Positions 36,540-44,799 are shown, numbered from the stretch's first letter. The stretch is DNA of 64,000 nt from Ekhidna lutea (GCF_900188325.1 NZ_FZPD01000003.1:310001-374000), one strand, 5' to 3'. Made by a program: numbers and translations. Notes: generated by a model not told the origin, from the letters alone.

Positions 36540-37903
36540 TAGTTTAGAAATATGGTTGGATCTGTAATTTTCCCTGTTATCGCTGAGGCAGCAGCAGTGA
36601 GTGGACTTGCCAGTACGGTACGTGCACCTTCTCCCTGTCTGCCTTCGAAGTTTCTGTTGGAGGTGGATACACAGAGCGATCCTGCGGGAATCTTGTCTTC
36701 GTTCATCGCCAGGCATGCGCTACATCCAGGCTCACGAAACTCAAAACCTGAAGCTTCAAAGATTTTATCTAAATCCTCTTCAATAGCCTGAGAGCGAACC
36801 TTCATAGATCCGGGCACGACCCAAACATTTACATGTTCTGCTTTTTTATGGCCTTTCACCAGGTTCGCAACTGCCCGTAGGTCCTCAATTCTTCCATTGG
36901 TACAGCTACCGATGAATACATAATCCACTGACTGATCAGAGATTTGATCGTCCTGATTGAACTGCATATAACCAAGCGCTTTTTTTGTGATGTGCTTGGA
37001 AGCACTTACCCGATCAGATAGTCTGATGCCTGTATCAGGGGCAGTACCGCAAGTGACAAGCGGGTGAATGTCTGCGGCATTTAGTTTTATGGTTTTATCG
37101 AAGACGGCATCTTCATCTGTATTAAGCGAAAGCCAGGTAAATATTTTTTCTTTTGGGATTTCAACCCTGCTTGTGACATAATCAATTGTTGTTTGATCAA
37201 TTCCTATCAGTCCACCTCTGGCACCCATTTCGATGCTCATGTTGCAAACGGTCATGCGTTCTTCCATGGTGAAATTTCGAAATACATTCCCGCTATACTC
37301 TACAAAATAGCCGGTAGCACCTTCAGCACCCAGCTGAGCAATTATGTACAGTATAACATCTTTCGCTGTTACCCCTTTATTAAGTTGTCCATTTACTTCG
37401 ATGCTCATGGTTTTCGGACGAGAGAGCACTAAGCTTTGTGCTGCAAGCACTTGCTCGACTTGTGAGGTACCTATACCAAAAGCGATCGTGCCGAAAGCTC
37501 CGTGTGTCGAAGTGTGACTATCACCACATACGATTGTCATCCCAGGCTGAGTGATCCCCAGGTCCGGCCCAATGATGTGAACGATACCTTGATTTTCATG
37601 GCCAATCCCGTACAGCTCGATACCAAACTCCTCGCAGTTTTTAATCAATGAGTTTACTTGATTGGCCGATAGTGGATCTTTGATCGGTTGGTCTTGGTTT
37701 TTCGTTGGCACATTGTGGTCAGCGGTAGCCACACACTGCTGTGGACGAAAAACTTCTACACCTCTTTTTCTGAGGCCATCAAAAGCCTGAGGACTTGTGA
37801 CTTCATGCAAAAAGTGCTGGTCAATGTAAAGGACATCTAAACCATCAGCCACGTGTTTCACCACGTGTAAATCCCATATTTTGTCAAAGAGTGTCTTTGG
37901 CAT
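36539..37903 (-). CDS. leuC: 3-isopropylmalate dehydratase, large subunit
   Basis: Aconitase-family [4Fe-4S] enzyme. 454 residues with cluster cysteines in IGSCTNGRIEDLR and EPGCSACLAMN and the active-site stretch CGDSHTSTHGAFG. Its ATG overlaps the leuA TAA by one base, and its stop overlaps the leuD ATG, so leuA-leuC-leuD-leuB is a chain of overlapping genes. Confidence 0.95.
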   Translation of the reverse strand: MPKTLFDKIWDLHVVKHVADGLDVLYIDQHFLHEVTSPQAFDGLRKRGVEVFRPQQCVATADHNVPTKNQDQPIKDPLSANQVNSLIKNCEEFGIELYGIGHENQGIVHIIGPDLGITQPGMTIVCGDSHTSTHGAFGTIAFGIGTSQVEQVLAAQSLVLSRPKTMSIEVNGQLNKGVTAKDVILYIIAQLGAEGATGYFVEYSGNVFRNFTMEERMTVCNMSIEMGARGGLIGIDQTTIDYVTSRVEIPKEKIFTWLSLNTDEDAVFDKTIKLNAADIHPLVTCGTAPDTGIRLSDRVSASKHITKKALGYMQFNQDDQISDQSVDYVFIGSCTNGRIEDLRAVANLVKGHKKAEHVNVWVVPGSMKVRSQAIEEDLDKIFEASGFEFREPGCSACLAMNEDKIPAGSLCVSTSNRNFEGRQGEGARTVLASPLTAAASAITGKITDPTIFLN

Positions 37904-39057
37904 TATGCGTAAGCTTTTATGGTTTTAAATATTTTATGTAAGTGAATTGATCCCACTTTTTTGACTTGGTCAGCCACTTCTAAAAATTCTTTATAGGCGA
38001 TTTTAAGACCTTCTGGATCTAGTTCATACCCCAATTTTTTTGCGTGGTAGTTCAATGCTGCCTTACCGCTTCGGGCAGTTAGTATTATTTCTGACCCTGT
38101 CGCCCCGACAGAAGCAGGATCTATAATTTCATAAGTTTCTCGTTTCTTAATTACCCCATCCTGATGGATTCCGGATGAGTGAGAGAACGCATTTGATCCA
38201 ACAATTGCCTTATTTGGCTGAACCGGCATATTCATCATAGATGATACCGTTTTGCTAACAGATGTGATCTGTGTGGTATCGATATTGTGTGTCAAATTGA
38301 TGTGTTGATGTTGATTGATAATCATCACCACCTCTTCTAAGGAGGTATTTCCGGCACGCTCTCCAATTCCATTGATTGTACACTCCACTTGCCTGGCACC
38401 TGCCATCACCCCGGCAATGCTGTTGGCTGTAGCCAAACCAAGGTCATTGTGACAGTGTGTGGAAAGAATAGCTTTATCAATGTTTGGAACATTGTTTACC
38501 AGGAATGCTATTTTTTCAGCGAACTGTTCCGGCAAGCAGTAGCCGGTAGTATCCGGGATATTGATGATCGAAGCTCCAGCATCAATTGCCGATTCAACCA
38601 CCCTGGCAAGAAACTCATTGTCTGTCCTGCCGGCATCTTCAGCATAAAACTCAACTTCAGATACCAGGTTCCTCGCAAATTTTACGGCATGTGCACCACG
38701 ATTGATTATATCTTCATTCGTGGTATTTAGCTTATACTTTACATGAAACTCTGAAGTGCCAATCCCGGTATGAATCCTGGGGTTGACAGCACCTTTAAGA
38801 GCATTAGCAGCTACAGTTATATCTTCTTCAACCGCTCGAGAGAGTCCACAGATGGTTGATTCTTTGATGTGCCTGGATACAAGTGCAACAGACTTAAAAT
38901 CTTCGGGACTGGAAACCGGAAAACCAGCTTCGATTATATCTACTCCGAGGCTCTCCAAACGGAAGGCGACTTCAAGCTTTTCTTCACTTTTCAACTGGCA
39001 GCCAGGTACCTGCTCACCGTCTCTTAATGTGGTATCAAAAATGTGAAGTTTGCTCAT
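37903..39057 (-). CDS. leuA: 2-isopropylmalate synthase, short form without the leucine regulatory domain
   Basis: Condenses acetyl-CoA with 2-oxoisovalerate, the committed step to leucine. The 384-residue protein has the catalytic barrel ([13 protein letters not shown] at 7-19, [12 protein letters not shown] metal-binding histidines) and the linker subdomains ([12 protein letters not shown] ...) but stops at about the point where the ~130-residue C-terminal LeuA dimer/allosteric domain of 500+ residue enzymes would begin. Leucine feedback at the enzyme level is therefore unlikely by the classical route. Homocitrate or citramalate synthase is a formal alternative, made unlikely by the leuCDB context. 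First gene of the unit. Confidence 0.9.
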   Translation of the reverse strand: MSKLHIFDTTLRDGEQVPGCQLKSEEKLEVAFRLESLGVDIIEAGFPVSSPEDFKSVALVSRHIKESTICGLSRAVEEDITVAANALKGAVNPRIHTGIGTSEFHVKYKLNTTNEDIINRGAHAVKFARNLVSEVEFYAEDAGRTDNEFLARVVESAIDAGASIINIPDTTGYCLPEQFAEKIAFLVNNVPNIDKAILSTHCHNDLGLATANSIAGVMAGARQVECTINGIGERAGNTSLEEVVMIINQHQHINLTHNIDTTQITSVSKTVSSMMNMPVQPNKAIVGSNAFSHSSGIHQDGVIKKRETYEIIDPASVGATGSEIILTARSGKAALNYHAKKLGYELDPEGLKIAYKEFLEVADQVKKVGSIHLHKIFKTIKAYA

Positions 39058-39075
39058 ATCAACTAAGTGCTAATT

Positions 39076-39141
39076 TTACGTGCGTGAACAAATGTGGACG
39101 TTAAGAGAGGGTTGATGAAACCTTTTATTTTGATTATTCAT
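39076..39141 (-). CDS. Possible 21-aa upstream reading frame before leuA
   Basis: ATG (39141) to TAA (39076), 21 residues, ending 18 bases before the leuA ATG. An AAGGA lies 9 bases upstream of its ATG, a good Shine-Dalgarno position. The peptide starts MNNQNKRFHQPSLN and ends VHICSRT; it has only one Leu and one each of Val and Ile, so it is not a simple leucine-counting leader, and no terminator follows. It may be a regulatory uORF or chance. Confidence 0.3.
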   Translation of the reverse strand: MNNQNKRFHQPSLNVHICSRT

Positions 39142-39208
39142 CTCTTCAAGTCCTTATAATATTTCATAACACATTAAATAACAGGCATTTAAAATCTTTA
39201 TAATTCAC

Positions 39209-40747
39209 TTGGTCAAGCAGTTATCATATCAATTATTTGAGCTAATAAAGCGGCTTACTAAGGCCGAAAAACGAAATTTTAAGCTTTATGTGCGGCGGAA
39301 CACCACAGATAAGGAGCTAGTTTCTATCAAACTTTTTGATGTGATTGACAAACAGAAACATTGGAATGACGAAAAAATTCAGCAAGCTTTTCCGTTGTTA
39401 AAAGCCAATACACTTTCCAACCATAAATCGCGGTTATATGAACAGATTCTGGTGAGTTTGAAGCTTCTTCAATCAGATGATCCCGGGATTCGGATAAAAG
39501 ATCATATCAGCTATGCAGAGCTGCTTCAAAGAAAGGGGTTTTACCTTCAAAGCCTTGCACAACTCTCAAAGGCCAAACTCATCGCTACTACCTTCAAAAT
39601 GGATATTCTTCGGTTGGAGATTGTGGAATTTGAAAAAAAGATAGAGAGCAGGTATGTGACGAGAAGCCATTCACAGCGAGCGAAGGAATTGACGGATGAA
39701 TCCTCCTTGCTGAGAAGCAAATTTTATTTTGAAGGTGCCTGGTCTGATTTGTCACTGAAGCTTTATGACTATTATTTAAAATTTGGTCATAGTAAAAGTG
39801 AAGGACAGCAAAAGAAACTTTCAGCGATGTTTAAAGAAAGTCTTCCTACTTTATCTGATGCTGGATTTGAAGACACGATTTACAAATACCAATGCTATGT
39901 TTGGTTTTACTACATTTCACAAGACTTTTCAAGGTGCTATGGGTATGCCCAAAAGTGGTGTCAGGTTTATGAAAAAAATGAAGTGCTTATAGAAAGTGAG
40001 CCTGAAATGTACATTAGAGGATTGCACAATGTACTATCTGCGCTATTCTACTGTGATGATGTGAATCGGTTTATTGAGAATCATAAGAAGCTCAAAGCAT
40101 TTACAACAAAACACCAGCATAGGTTTAATGAGAATCAGCTGATTCAGTCATTTATATATACAGAGACTGCTAATCTCAATTCATATATTGTGGAAGGAAG
40201 GTTTACTGAAGGAGCGAGGTATAGTGATGAATTTTTAGAGAAAATGAAGCAATTTGAAGGGCGTCTGGATATCCACCGAATCATGGTCTTTCATTACAAA
40301 ATTGCAAGCTTAAAGTTTGGAAGTGCTGATTTCTCCGGAGCTGTAAAACATCTGAACATCATCATTAACCACCCAAATATCTCATTAAAAGAAGACATCC
40401 AGTGTTTTGCTCGCATTCTTAATTTGATTTCGCATTATGAGCTCGGAAATGATGATTTGATTGACTTTCAAATTAAGTCAACCTACCGATTCTTATTGAA
40501 GTTGAGTGATTATCACCGCGTGCATTCAGCGATTTTCAACTTTCTTAAGAACTCAGTTTTTATGGATCGTAAAATGTTAATTCAGGATTTTAAAATATTA
40601 AGGGAAGAGTTGTTGGATATCCTAGAGGATAAATATGAACGCAGATCACTGCTGTATTTGGATTTGATTTCGTGGCTTGAAAGTAAGATATATTCAAAAC
40701 CAGTGGAGGAAATAATACAAGAAAAGAAGTTAGCCAAGAGACGATAG
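39209..40747 (+). CDS. Conserved hypothetical helical-repeat protein of Bacteroidota
   Basis: A 512-residue soluble protein with no signal peptide or membrane segment. The N-terminus (LFELIKRLTKAEKRNFKLYVRR) is the recognisable signature of a Bacteroidota hypothetical family; the rest is helical with TPR-like character (pairs of amphipathic helices, for example 105-180 and 330-420) and a basic C-terminus (EKKLAKRR). The start codon appears to be TTG at 39209, since no ATG or GTG precedes the conserved block. Divergent from leuA with 151 bases between. Function unknown; a scaffold or RNA/protein-binding role would be a guess. Confidence 0.7.
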   Translation: MVKQLSYQLFELIKRLTKAEKRNFKLYVRRNTTDKELVSIKLFDVIDKQKHWNDEKIQQAFPLLKANTLSNHKSRLYEQILVSLKLLQSDDPGIRIKDHISYAELLQRKGFYLQSLAQLSKAKLIATTFKMDILRLEIVEFEKKIESRYVTRSHSQRAKELTDESSLLRSKFYFEGAWSDLSLKLYDYYLKFGHSKSEGQQKKLSAMFKESLPTLSDAGFEDTIYKYQCYVWFYYISQDFSRCYGYAQKWCQVYEKNEVLIESEPEMYIRGLHNVLSALFYCDDVNRFIENHKKLKAFTTKHQHRFNENQLIQSFIYTETANLNSYIVEGRFTEGARYSDEFLEKMKQFEGRLDIHRIMVFHYKIASLKFGSADFSGAVKHLNIIINHPNISLKEDIQCFARILNLISHYELGNDDLIDFQIKSTYRFLLKLSDYHRVHSAIFNFLKNSVFMDRKMLIQDFKILREELLDILEDKYERRSLLYLDLISWLESKIYSKPVEEIIQEKKLAKRR

Positions 40748-40763
40748 GAGGCCATAGAGGGGT

Positions 40764-40799
40764 AAAATAAAAAAAGCCAAGGCATAGTTCTCCTTGGCT
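40764..40799 (-). terminator. Terminator after the micropeptide paralogs
   Basis: On the minus strand agccaagg (40782-40775 side) pairs with ccttggct (40799-40792 side) around a 9-base loop and is followed by TTTTTTTATTTT. It lies 32 bases beyond the stop of the 40831 gene and supports transcription of the micropeptides from the minus strand. Confidence 0.85.
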
Positions 40800-40830
40800 A
40801 GGTCAGGTCTTGCTGGTTGAAAAGACCCTT

Positions 40831-40956
40831 TTAGATTGACATAGCTATAATAGCAAGATATGCAAGGCCGAGCGATGCAAGTCTTACCAAAGTCCCAGTT
40901 TTCACAAACTTACGAGTAAGGATGGCTGGGTCTATATAGTTCACCTGTTTGTCCAT
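40831..40956 (-). CDS. 41-aa single-helix membrane micropeptide, tandem paralog B
   Basis: ATG to TAA, 41 residues. Conserved with the neighbour at 41077-41202: same length, no gap, 27 of 41 identical positions by my alignment. Shared core: NYI near 6-8, ILTRKF (12-17), KTGTLVR (19-25), then a hydrophobic C-terminal helix with SLG, AY and AI (28-41). The charged, basic N-terminal part suggests Nin orientation with one membrane helix. Followed by a strong terminator. No known family recognised. Confidence 0.7.
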   Translation of the reverse strand: MDKQVNYIDPAILTRKFVKTGTLVRLASLGLAYLAIIAMSI

Positions 40957-41076
40957 CGTTTTTTTTGTAAAAGTCCTAATCATTGAGCGAATATCATATG
41001 GGACTTACTCTTAGATGAGGCTAAGCATAATACTTAGTTTAAATAAATATATAAGGTAGCTTTTAGCTTCTGATTA

Positions 41077-41202
41077 TTAGAAAGCCATGGCTAGGATAGC
41101 AGCATAGGCAATTCCTAAAGATATTATTCGAACTAATGTGCCGGTTTTGATAAACTTACGAGTGAGAATACTGTGTTCAATGTAATTAGATTGATTTGTC
41201 AT
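41077..41202 (-). CDS. 41-aa single-helix membrane micropeptide, tandem paralog A
   Basis: ATG to TAA, 41 residues, paralogous to the gene at 40831-40956. Differences are mostly conservative (V/I, L/I, S/A), which is what selection on a protein would leave, while the 120-base spacer between the two genes shows no similar conservation by eye. N-terminal MTNQSNYIEHS, central ILTRKFIKTGTLVR, then a hydrophobic helix to the C-terminus. Lies downstream of tsf on the same strand but after its terminator. Confidence 0.7.
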   Translation of the reverse strand: MTNQSNYIEHSILTRKFIKTGTLVRIISLGIAYAAILAMAF

Positions 41203-41246
41203 AGCTTTTAGGGTTAGTAAAACGTCTAGTTTTGATTATTAACTAC

Positions 41247-41342
41247 TTATACTAATGTTTCAATAACAAGTTTATTTAGATCGATGAACGTCAATCCATT
41301 GGGTATCTGTCTTTTTATATTCTCGATGAATTGAGCATTCAT
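41247..41342 (-). CDS. Possible 31-aa small protein upstream of the micropeptide pair
   Basis: ATG to TAA, 31 residues starting MNAQFIENIKRQIPNG and ending VIETLV; amphipathic, no membrane helix. It ends 44 bases before paralog A on the same strand, so the three could form one small operon. Codon composition is protein-like but the length gives little statistical support. Confidence 0.25.
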   Translation of the reverse strand: MNAQFIENIKRQIPNGLTFIDLNKLVIETLV

Positions 41343-41380
41343 CAGGGTCCAAAACAGTGAAAATTTATTACTTCAGGCAT

Positions 41381-41410
41381 AAAAAAAGCCACCTAATTGA
41401 TTAGGCGGCT
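41381..41410 (-). terminator. Intrinsic terminator of the rplM-rpsI-rpsB-tsf operon
   Basis: On the minus strand agccgcctaat pairs with attaggtggct (one G:U) around a 2-base turn, followed by TTTTTTT. It starts 25 bases after the tsf stop. Confidence 0.9.
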
Positions 41411-41434
41411 CTATTTTTTTGAAGAATTAAAGAA

Positions 41435-42265
41435 TTATCCGATAGACACTCTTTTAAATTCTGAAACTGTTAATCCTTTTGAAATAGAATCAAGATATTG
41501 AGAAACGGATTGAGAGCTGTCCTTTACAAAAGACTGACTCAACAATGTATTCTCTTTATAGAACTTGTTAAGCTTACCCATTGCGATTTTCTCAATGATA
41601 TTATCAGGCTTGCCTTCAGCCTTGGCTTGTTCTTTTCCAATTTCAATTTCTTTTTCTACGACTGATGGATCTACACCGTCTTTATCAACAGCTACCGGAT
41701 TCATTGCAGCGATTTGCATTGCTACATCTTTTCCAGCTTCTTCTACAGAAGTACCATTCGTATTAGAAAGAGAAACCATTACACCAAGCTTTCCATTTGA
41801 GTGGATGTAAGGAACAATAGCTTCACCGGTCACAACTTCGAAAGCTTTTACTTCCAATTTCTCGCCAATTTTACCTGTCAGCTCTACGATTTTTTCACCT
41901 ACTGTCAAATCACCCAAGCTAAGGGCATTTAATGCTTCGATATTGGCAGGCTTTTGAGCGAACGCTAACTCAGCGATTTGATTTCCAAGCTGAACGAACT
42001 CATCATTTTTAGCCACAAAATCAGTTTCACAAGTAAATGCGATCAAAGCACCCTCAGTGCCAGCATCGTTGGTCTTAGCAAAAACAACACCTTCAGAAGT
42101 TTCTCTATCTGCTCTTGAAGCAGATACTTTCTGACCTTTCTTTCTTAAAAGCTCTACTGCTTTATCAAAATCACCTTCTGCCTCAGTTAGTGCCTTTTTG
42201 CAATCCATCATGCCGGCACCAGTCATTTGCCTTAATTTGTTTACGTCTTGTGCTGTAATAGCCAT
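41435..42265 (-). CDS. tsf: Translation elongation factor Ts
   Basis: Nucleotide exchange factor for EF-Tu. 276 residues with the N-terminal UBA-like domain and signature LRQMTGAGMMDCKKAL (11-26), the core TDFVAKNDEF and the C-terminal dimerisation module. Last gene of the ribosomal protein run, 108 bases after rpsB, with a hairpin in that gap and an intrinsic terminator after it. Confidence 0.97.
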   Translation of the reverse strand: MAITAQDVNKLRQMTGAGMMDCKKALTEAEGDFDKAVELLRKKGQKVSASRADRETSEGVVFAKTNDAGTEGALIAFTCETDFVAKNDEFVQLGNQIAELAFAQKPANIEALNALSLGDLTVGEKIVELTGKIGEKLEVKAFEVVTGEAIVPYIHSNGKLGVMVSLSNTNGTSVEEAGKDVAMQIAAMNPVAVDKDGVDPSVVEKEIEIGKEQAKAEGKPDNIIEKIAMGKLNKFYKENTLLSQSFVKDSSQSVSQYLDSISKGLTVSEFKRVSIG

Positions 42266-42290
42266 TTTATTTCTTGGTTTAATTTTCTAC

Positions 42291-42341
42291 AAACAAAAAT
42301 TGAACACCGAATCCCGATAGCTATCGAGGACAATGTTCAAT
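42291..42341 (-). terminator. Hairpin with U-tract between rpsB and tsf (possible partial terminator or processing site)
   Basis: Minus strand: attgaaca / tgttcaat outer stem (42341-42334 with 42306-42299) around the perfect inner palindrome cgatagctatcg (42315-42326), then ATTTTTGTTT. It has the features of an intrinsic terminator inside the operon and could lower tsf expression relative to rpsB. The inner palindrome may itself be a common dispersed intergenic element. Confidence 0.55.
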
Positions 42342-42373
42342 CTTTTTGTTAAGATTTTATGGTCTTTAGATTT

Positions 42374-43141
42374 TTACTCTGCTACTTCGGTCTTTTCGTC
42401 AGCTGCTTTTTTTGCAGCTTGCTCCTCAGTTTGAGCCTGCTCTTCCTTATCTTTCTTACGCTCAGATAATCCTTCCTCAAGTGCCTGACCTACATAGTTT
42501 GTGATCAATTTGATCGACTTGTATGCATCATCATTGCCAGGGATAGGATAATCGATCTTAGAAGGATCAGAGTTGGTATCAACAATACCAAATACCGGGA
42601 TATTAAGTTTTTGTGCTTCTGCAATCGCGATATGCTCTCGCTTGATATCCACCACAAACAAAGCAGCTGGAAGTCTATTTAGATCGGAAATTCCACCGAG
42701 AACTCTTTCCAACTTATCTTTCGCACGACTGATCATCAATCGCTCACGCTTTGCAAGGTTTTGATACGCCTCTTCCTTCATTAGTTTTTCCATGCCAGCC
42801 ATTTTTTTCAATGACTTTCTGATTGTCGCAAAGTTGGTAAGCATACCACCTTGCCATCTTTCAGTTACAAATGGCATGTTTAATCGCTGAGCTTCTTGCT
42901 CCACAACTTCCTTCGCTTGCTTCTTAGTGGCAACAAACATCACTTTACGTCCTGACCGAACAACAGCTTTCATAGCTTCAGTTGCGTCATCAAGACATGC
43001 AAGTGTTTTGTGAAGGTCGATAATGTGGATGCCATTTTTCTCCATGAAAATATATGGCGCCATGGCAGGATTCCACTTTCTGGTAAGGTGTCCGAAGTGA
43101 ACACCTGCATCTAATAGATCTTTATGTTCTAGTTTTTGCAT
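42374..43141 (-). CDS. rpsB: 30S ribosomal protein S2
   Basis: 255 residues, typical for the family, with the S2 signatures (LLDAGVHFGHLTRKWNP near 9-25, RWQGGMLTNFATI, PAALFVVDIKREHIAIAEA). The C-terminal ~30 residues are an acidic/Ala-rich extension (KEEQAQTEEQAAKKAADEK). Starts 7 bases after rpsI. Confidence 0.97.
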   Translation of the reverse strand: MQKLEHKDLLDAGVHFGHLTRKWNPAMAPYIFMEKNGIHIIDLHKTLACLDDATEAMKAVVRSGRKVMFVATKKQAKEVVEQEAQRLNMPFVTERWQGGMLTNFATIRKSLKKMAGMEKLMKEEAYQNLAKRERLMISRAKDKLERVLGGISDLNRLPAALFVVDIKREHIAIAEAQKLNIPVFGIVDTNSDPSKIDYPIPGNDDAYKSIKLITNYVGQALEEGLSERKKDKEEQAQTEEQAAKKAADEKTEVAE

Positions 43142-43148
43142 CTCAAAA

Positions 43149-43535
43149 TTATCGTTTACTGAACTGGAATCTTCTTCTTGCTTTTCTTCGACCTGGCTTC
43201 TTACGTTCCACCATTCTTGAATCTCTGGTTAAGAAACCTTCAGATTTAAGTGGGCTTCTAAACTCTGCGTCTACTTCAGTAAGCGCACGAGCGATTGCCA
43301 GTCTTGCTGCTTCAGCCTGACCGGCGGGTCCGCCACCGGTTACATTCACACTAATGTCGAAATTGCCATCCTGCTCCACTTTCGCAAGTGGCTGTTTCAC
43401 GATGGTTTGAAGGATTTCGGAAGGGAAGTAAACGTTAAGATCCTTATCGTTTACGGTTATTACACCTTTCCCACTCGTCATATAAATACGAGCTACTGAG
43501 GTCTTTCTCCTACCTATGGTATTAATTCTGTCCAT
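43149..43535 (-). CDS. rpsI: 30S ribosomal protein S9
   Basis: 128 residues with GRRKTSVARIYM at the N-terminus, GGGPAGQAEAARLAIARAL and the basic C-terminal tail ending RRRFQFSKR that reaches the P-site tRNA. Six bases after rplM, the usual rplM-rpsI pairing. Confidence 0.97.
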   Translation of the reverse strand: MDRINTIGRRKTSVARIYMTSGKGVITVNDKDLNVYFPSEILQTIVKQPLAKVEQDGNFDISVNVTGGGPAGQAEAARLAIARALTEVDAEFRSPLKSEGFLTRDSRMVERKKPGRRKARRRFQFSKR

Positions 43536-43541
43536 TCAGGT

Positions 43542-43985
43542 TTATAGTTTTACTTCTTTTGGTTTTTGAGCTGCATGCGGGTGTTCAACACCCTCATATA
43601 CGTATAAGTTTTTGAAAAGCTGTCTTCCAAGTCTGTTGATTGGAAGCATACCCTTCACTGCTTTTTCTACTAAAATTGTTGAAGACTTAGCCTTAATACT
43701 ATTAGGCGTTTCAACGCGCTGACCTCCGGGATGACCCGTGTGACGGATATATTTCTTATCAGTCCACTTACTTCCTGTTAATCTGATTTTGTCGGCATTG
43801 ATGACAATTACGTTATCACCACAATCTACATGTGGCGTGTACGATGGCTTGTGTTTGCCTCGAATCATTTTAGCAACTTCACTTGCCATTCTTCCAAGTA
43901 TCTGAGAATCAGCGTCTACGATCACCCAATTCTTCTCTACAGTTGCACTGTTTAATGATACAGTTTTAAAGCTGTTAGTATCCAA
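43542..43985 (-). CDS. rplM: 50S ribosomal protein L13
   Basis: 147 residues with the L13 signatures WVIVDADSQILGRMASEVA, GKHKPSYTPHVDCGDNVIVINA and KGMLPINRLGRQ. First gene of rplM-rpsI-rpsB-tsf. The ~50-base leader between promoter and ATG contains a small hairpin and could be a binding site for L13 autoregulation, as known for rplM leaders elsewhere; this is not proven by the sequence. Confidence 0.97.
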   Translation of the reverse strand: MDTNSFKTVSLNSATVEKNWVIVDADSQILGRMASEVAKMIRGKHKPSYTPHVDCGDNVIVINADKIRLTGSKWTDKKYIRHTGHPGGQRVETPNSIKAKSSTILVEKAVKGMLPINRLGRQLFKNLYVYEGVEHPHAAQKPKEVKL

Positions 43986-44035
43986 TTTTATATTGATTTT
44001 ATAATGTCAAAATCTATCCCCTTGAAAAAGGGACA
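43986..44035 (-). promoter_or_regulatory. rplM mRNA leader with hairpin (candidate ribosomal-protein leader)
   Basis: Minus-strand leader of about 45 bases, containing tccc / ggga arms around a short A/T-rich loop near its 5' end, then an AU-rich stretch to the ATG. Ribosomal leaders for L13 have been described in Bacteroidia; I cannot confirm a match by eye. Confidence 0.3.
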
Positions 44036-44066
44036 CAAAAATAGAAGTTTCATTTGAGAAAACAAA
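44036..44066 (-). promoter_or_regulatory. rplM operon promoter (TTTG-N19-TATTTTTG)
   Basis: Minus strand TTTG (44066-44063), a 19-base spacer and TATTTTTG (44043-44036): a complete match to the Bacteroidota housekeeping promoter consensus TTTG-N19-TAnnTTTG. The best promoter in the window. Confidence 0.75.
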
Positions 44067-44076
44067 CAGTGAGGGG

Positions 44077-44799
44077 CTAATTAAATTTTCTTAAGAGCTT
44101 GAGTAACACTGAGAAATCTTTTGGATATGGTGCCTCACCCTCAATGATTTCGCCATCCAAATCTTTAAATGCTACCTCAAAGGAGTGCAAAGCTACTCGA
44201 TTAATCATTGGTTTTTCATCTTCCCACTTTTTATAATTGAAGTTTCTTTTTAGCTCAGATAGAAATGCCGGCTCACCGCCATATCCGGGATCATTAATGA
44301 TAGGCGCTTGGTGGTGTGCTAAATGAGCTCGTATCTGGTGCATTCGACCTGTTACCGGGAAACACTTTACCAATGTGTGCTTCTTTAATATTTCCAGCGT
44401 GCTTATTAAAGTGAATGCAGGTTTTCCTGCTCTAAAATCTACCCTGGATTTTGTGGAGGTAGTTTGAAGTGGTTCGTCCGCTTCAAAATCTTCGAACTTA
44501 TGAAGGCCGTGAATGACTGCATGGTAAACTTTCTTCACCTCCCTGTTTTCGAGTTGTATCGCAAAGTTTCTATATGCTTCGGCATTTTTTGCAAAGACGA
44601 CAATGCCGGAAGTTTCTTTATCGAGTCGGTGGCAGATTTGATAATCTTCGTTTACCTCTTTAGCAAGACTGAGAAGGTTCTTGCTTTCAGCACGATCATC
44701 CAGGCTGGCAATAAATGGAGGCTTGTTGACGAGGATGTAGTTTTCATTTTGGCTGATGATCAAATCCTCAAATGTGATGTTCTTCAAGTTTTTATGCAT
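44077..44799 (-). CDS. RluA-family RNA pseudouridine synthase (second in window)
   Basis: 240 residues with the catalytic HRLDKETSG (57-65, Asp60) and GRMHQIRAHLAHH in the C-terminal part. No S4 domain is evident. It overlaps the start of... the gene order is kinase then this gene: its ATG lies 8 bases inside the 3' end of the upstream sensor kinase gene, so it is co-transcribed with the two-component pair, an arrangement without an obvious functional reason. The target RNA is not predictable. Confidence 0.85.
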   Translation of the reverse strand: MHKNLKNITFEDLIISQNENYILVNKPPFIASLDDRAESKNLLSLAKEVNEDYQICHRLDKETSGIVVFAKNAEAYRNFAIQLENREVKKVYHAVIHGLHKFEDFEADEPLQTTSTKSRVDFRAGKPAFTLISTLEILKKHTLVKCFPVTGRMHQIRAHLAHHQAPIINDPGYGGEPAFLSELKRNFNYKKWEDEKPMINRVALHSFEVAFKDLDGEIIEGEAPYPKDFSVLLKLLRKFN

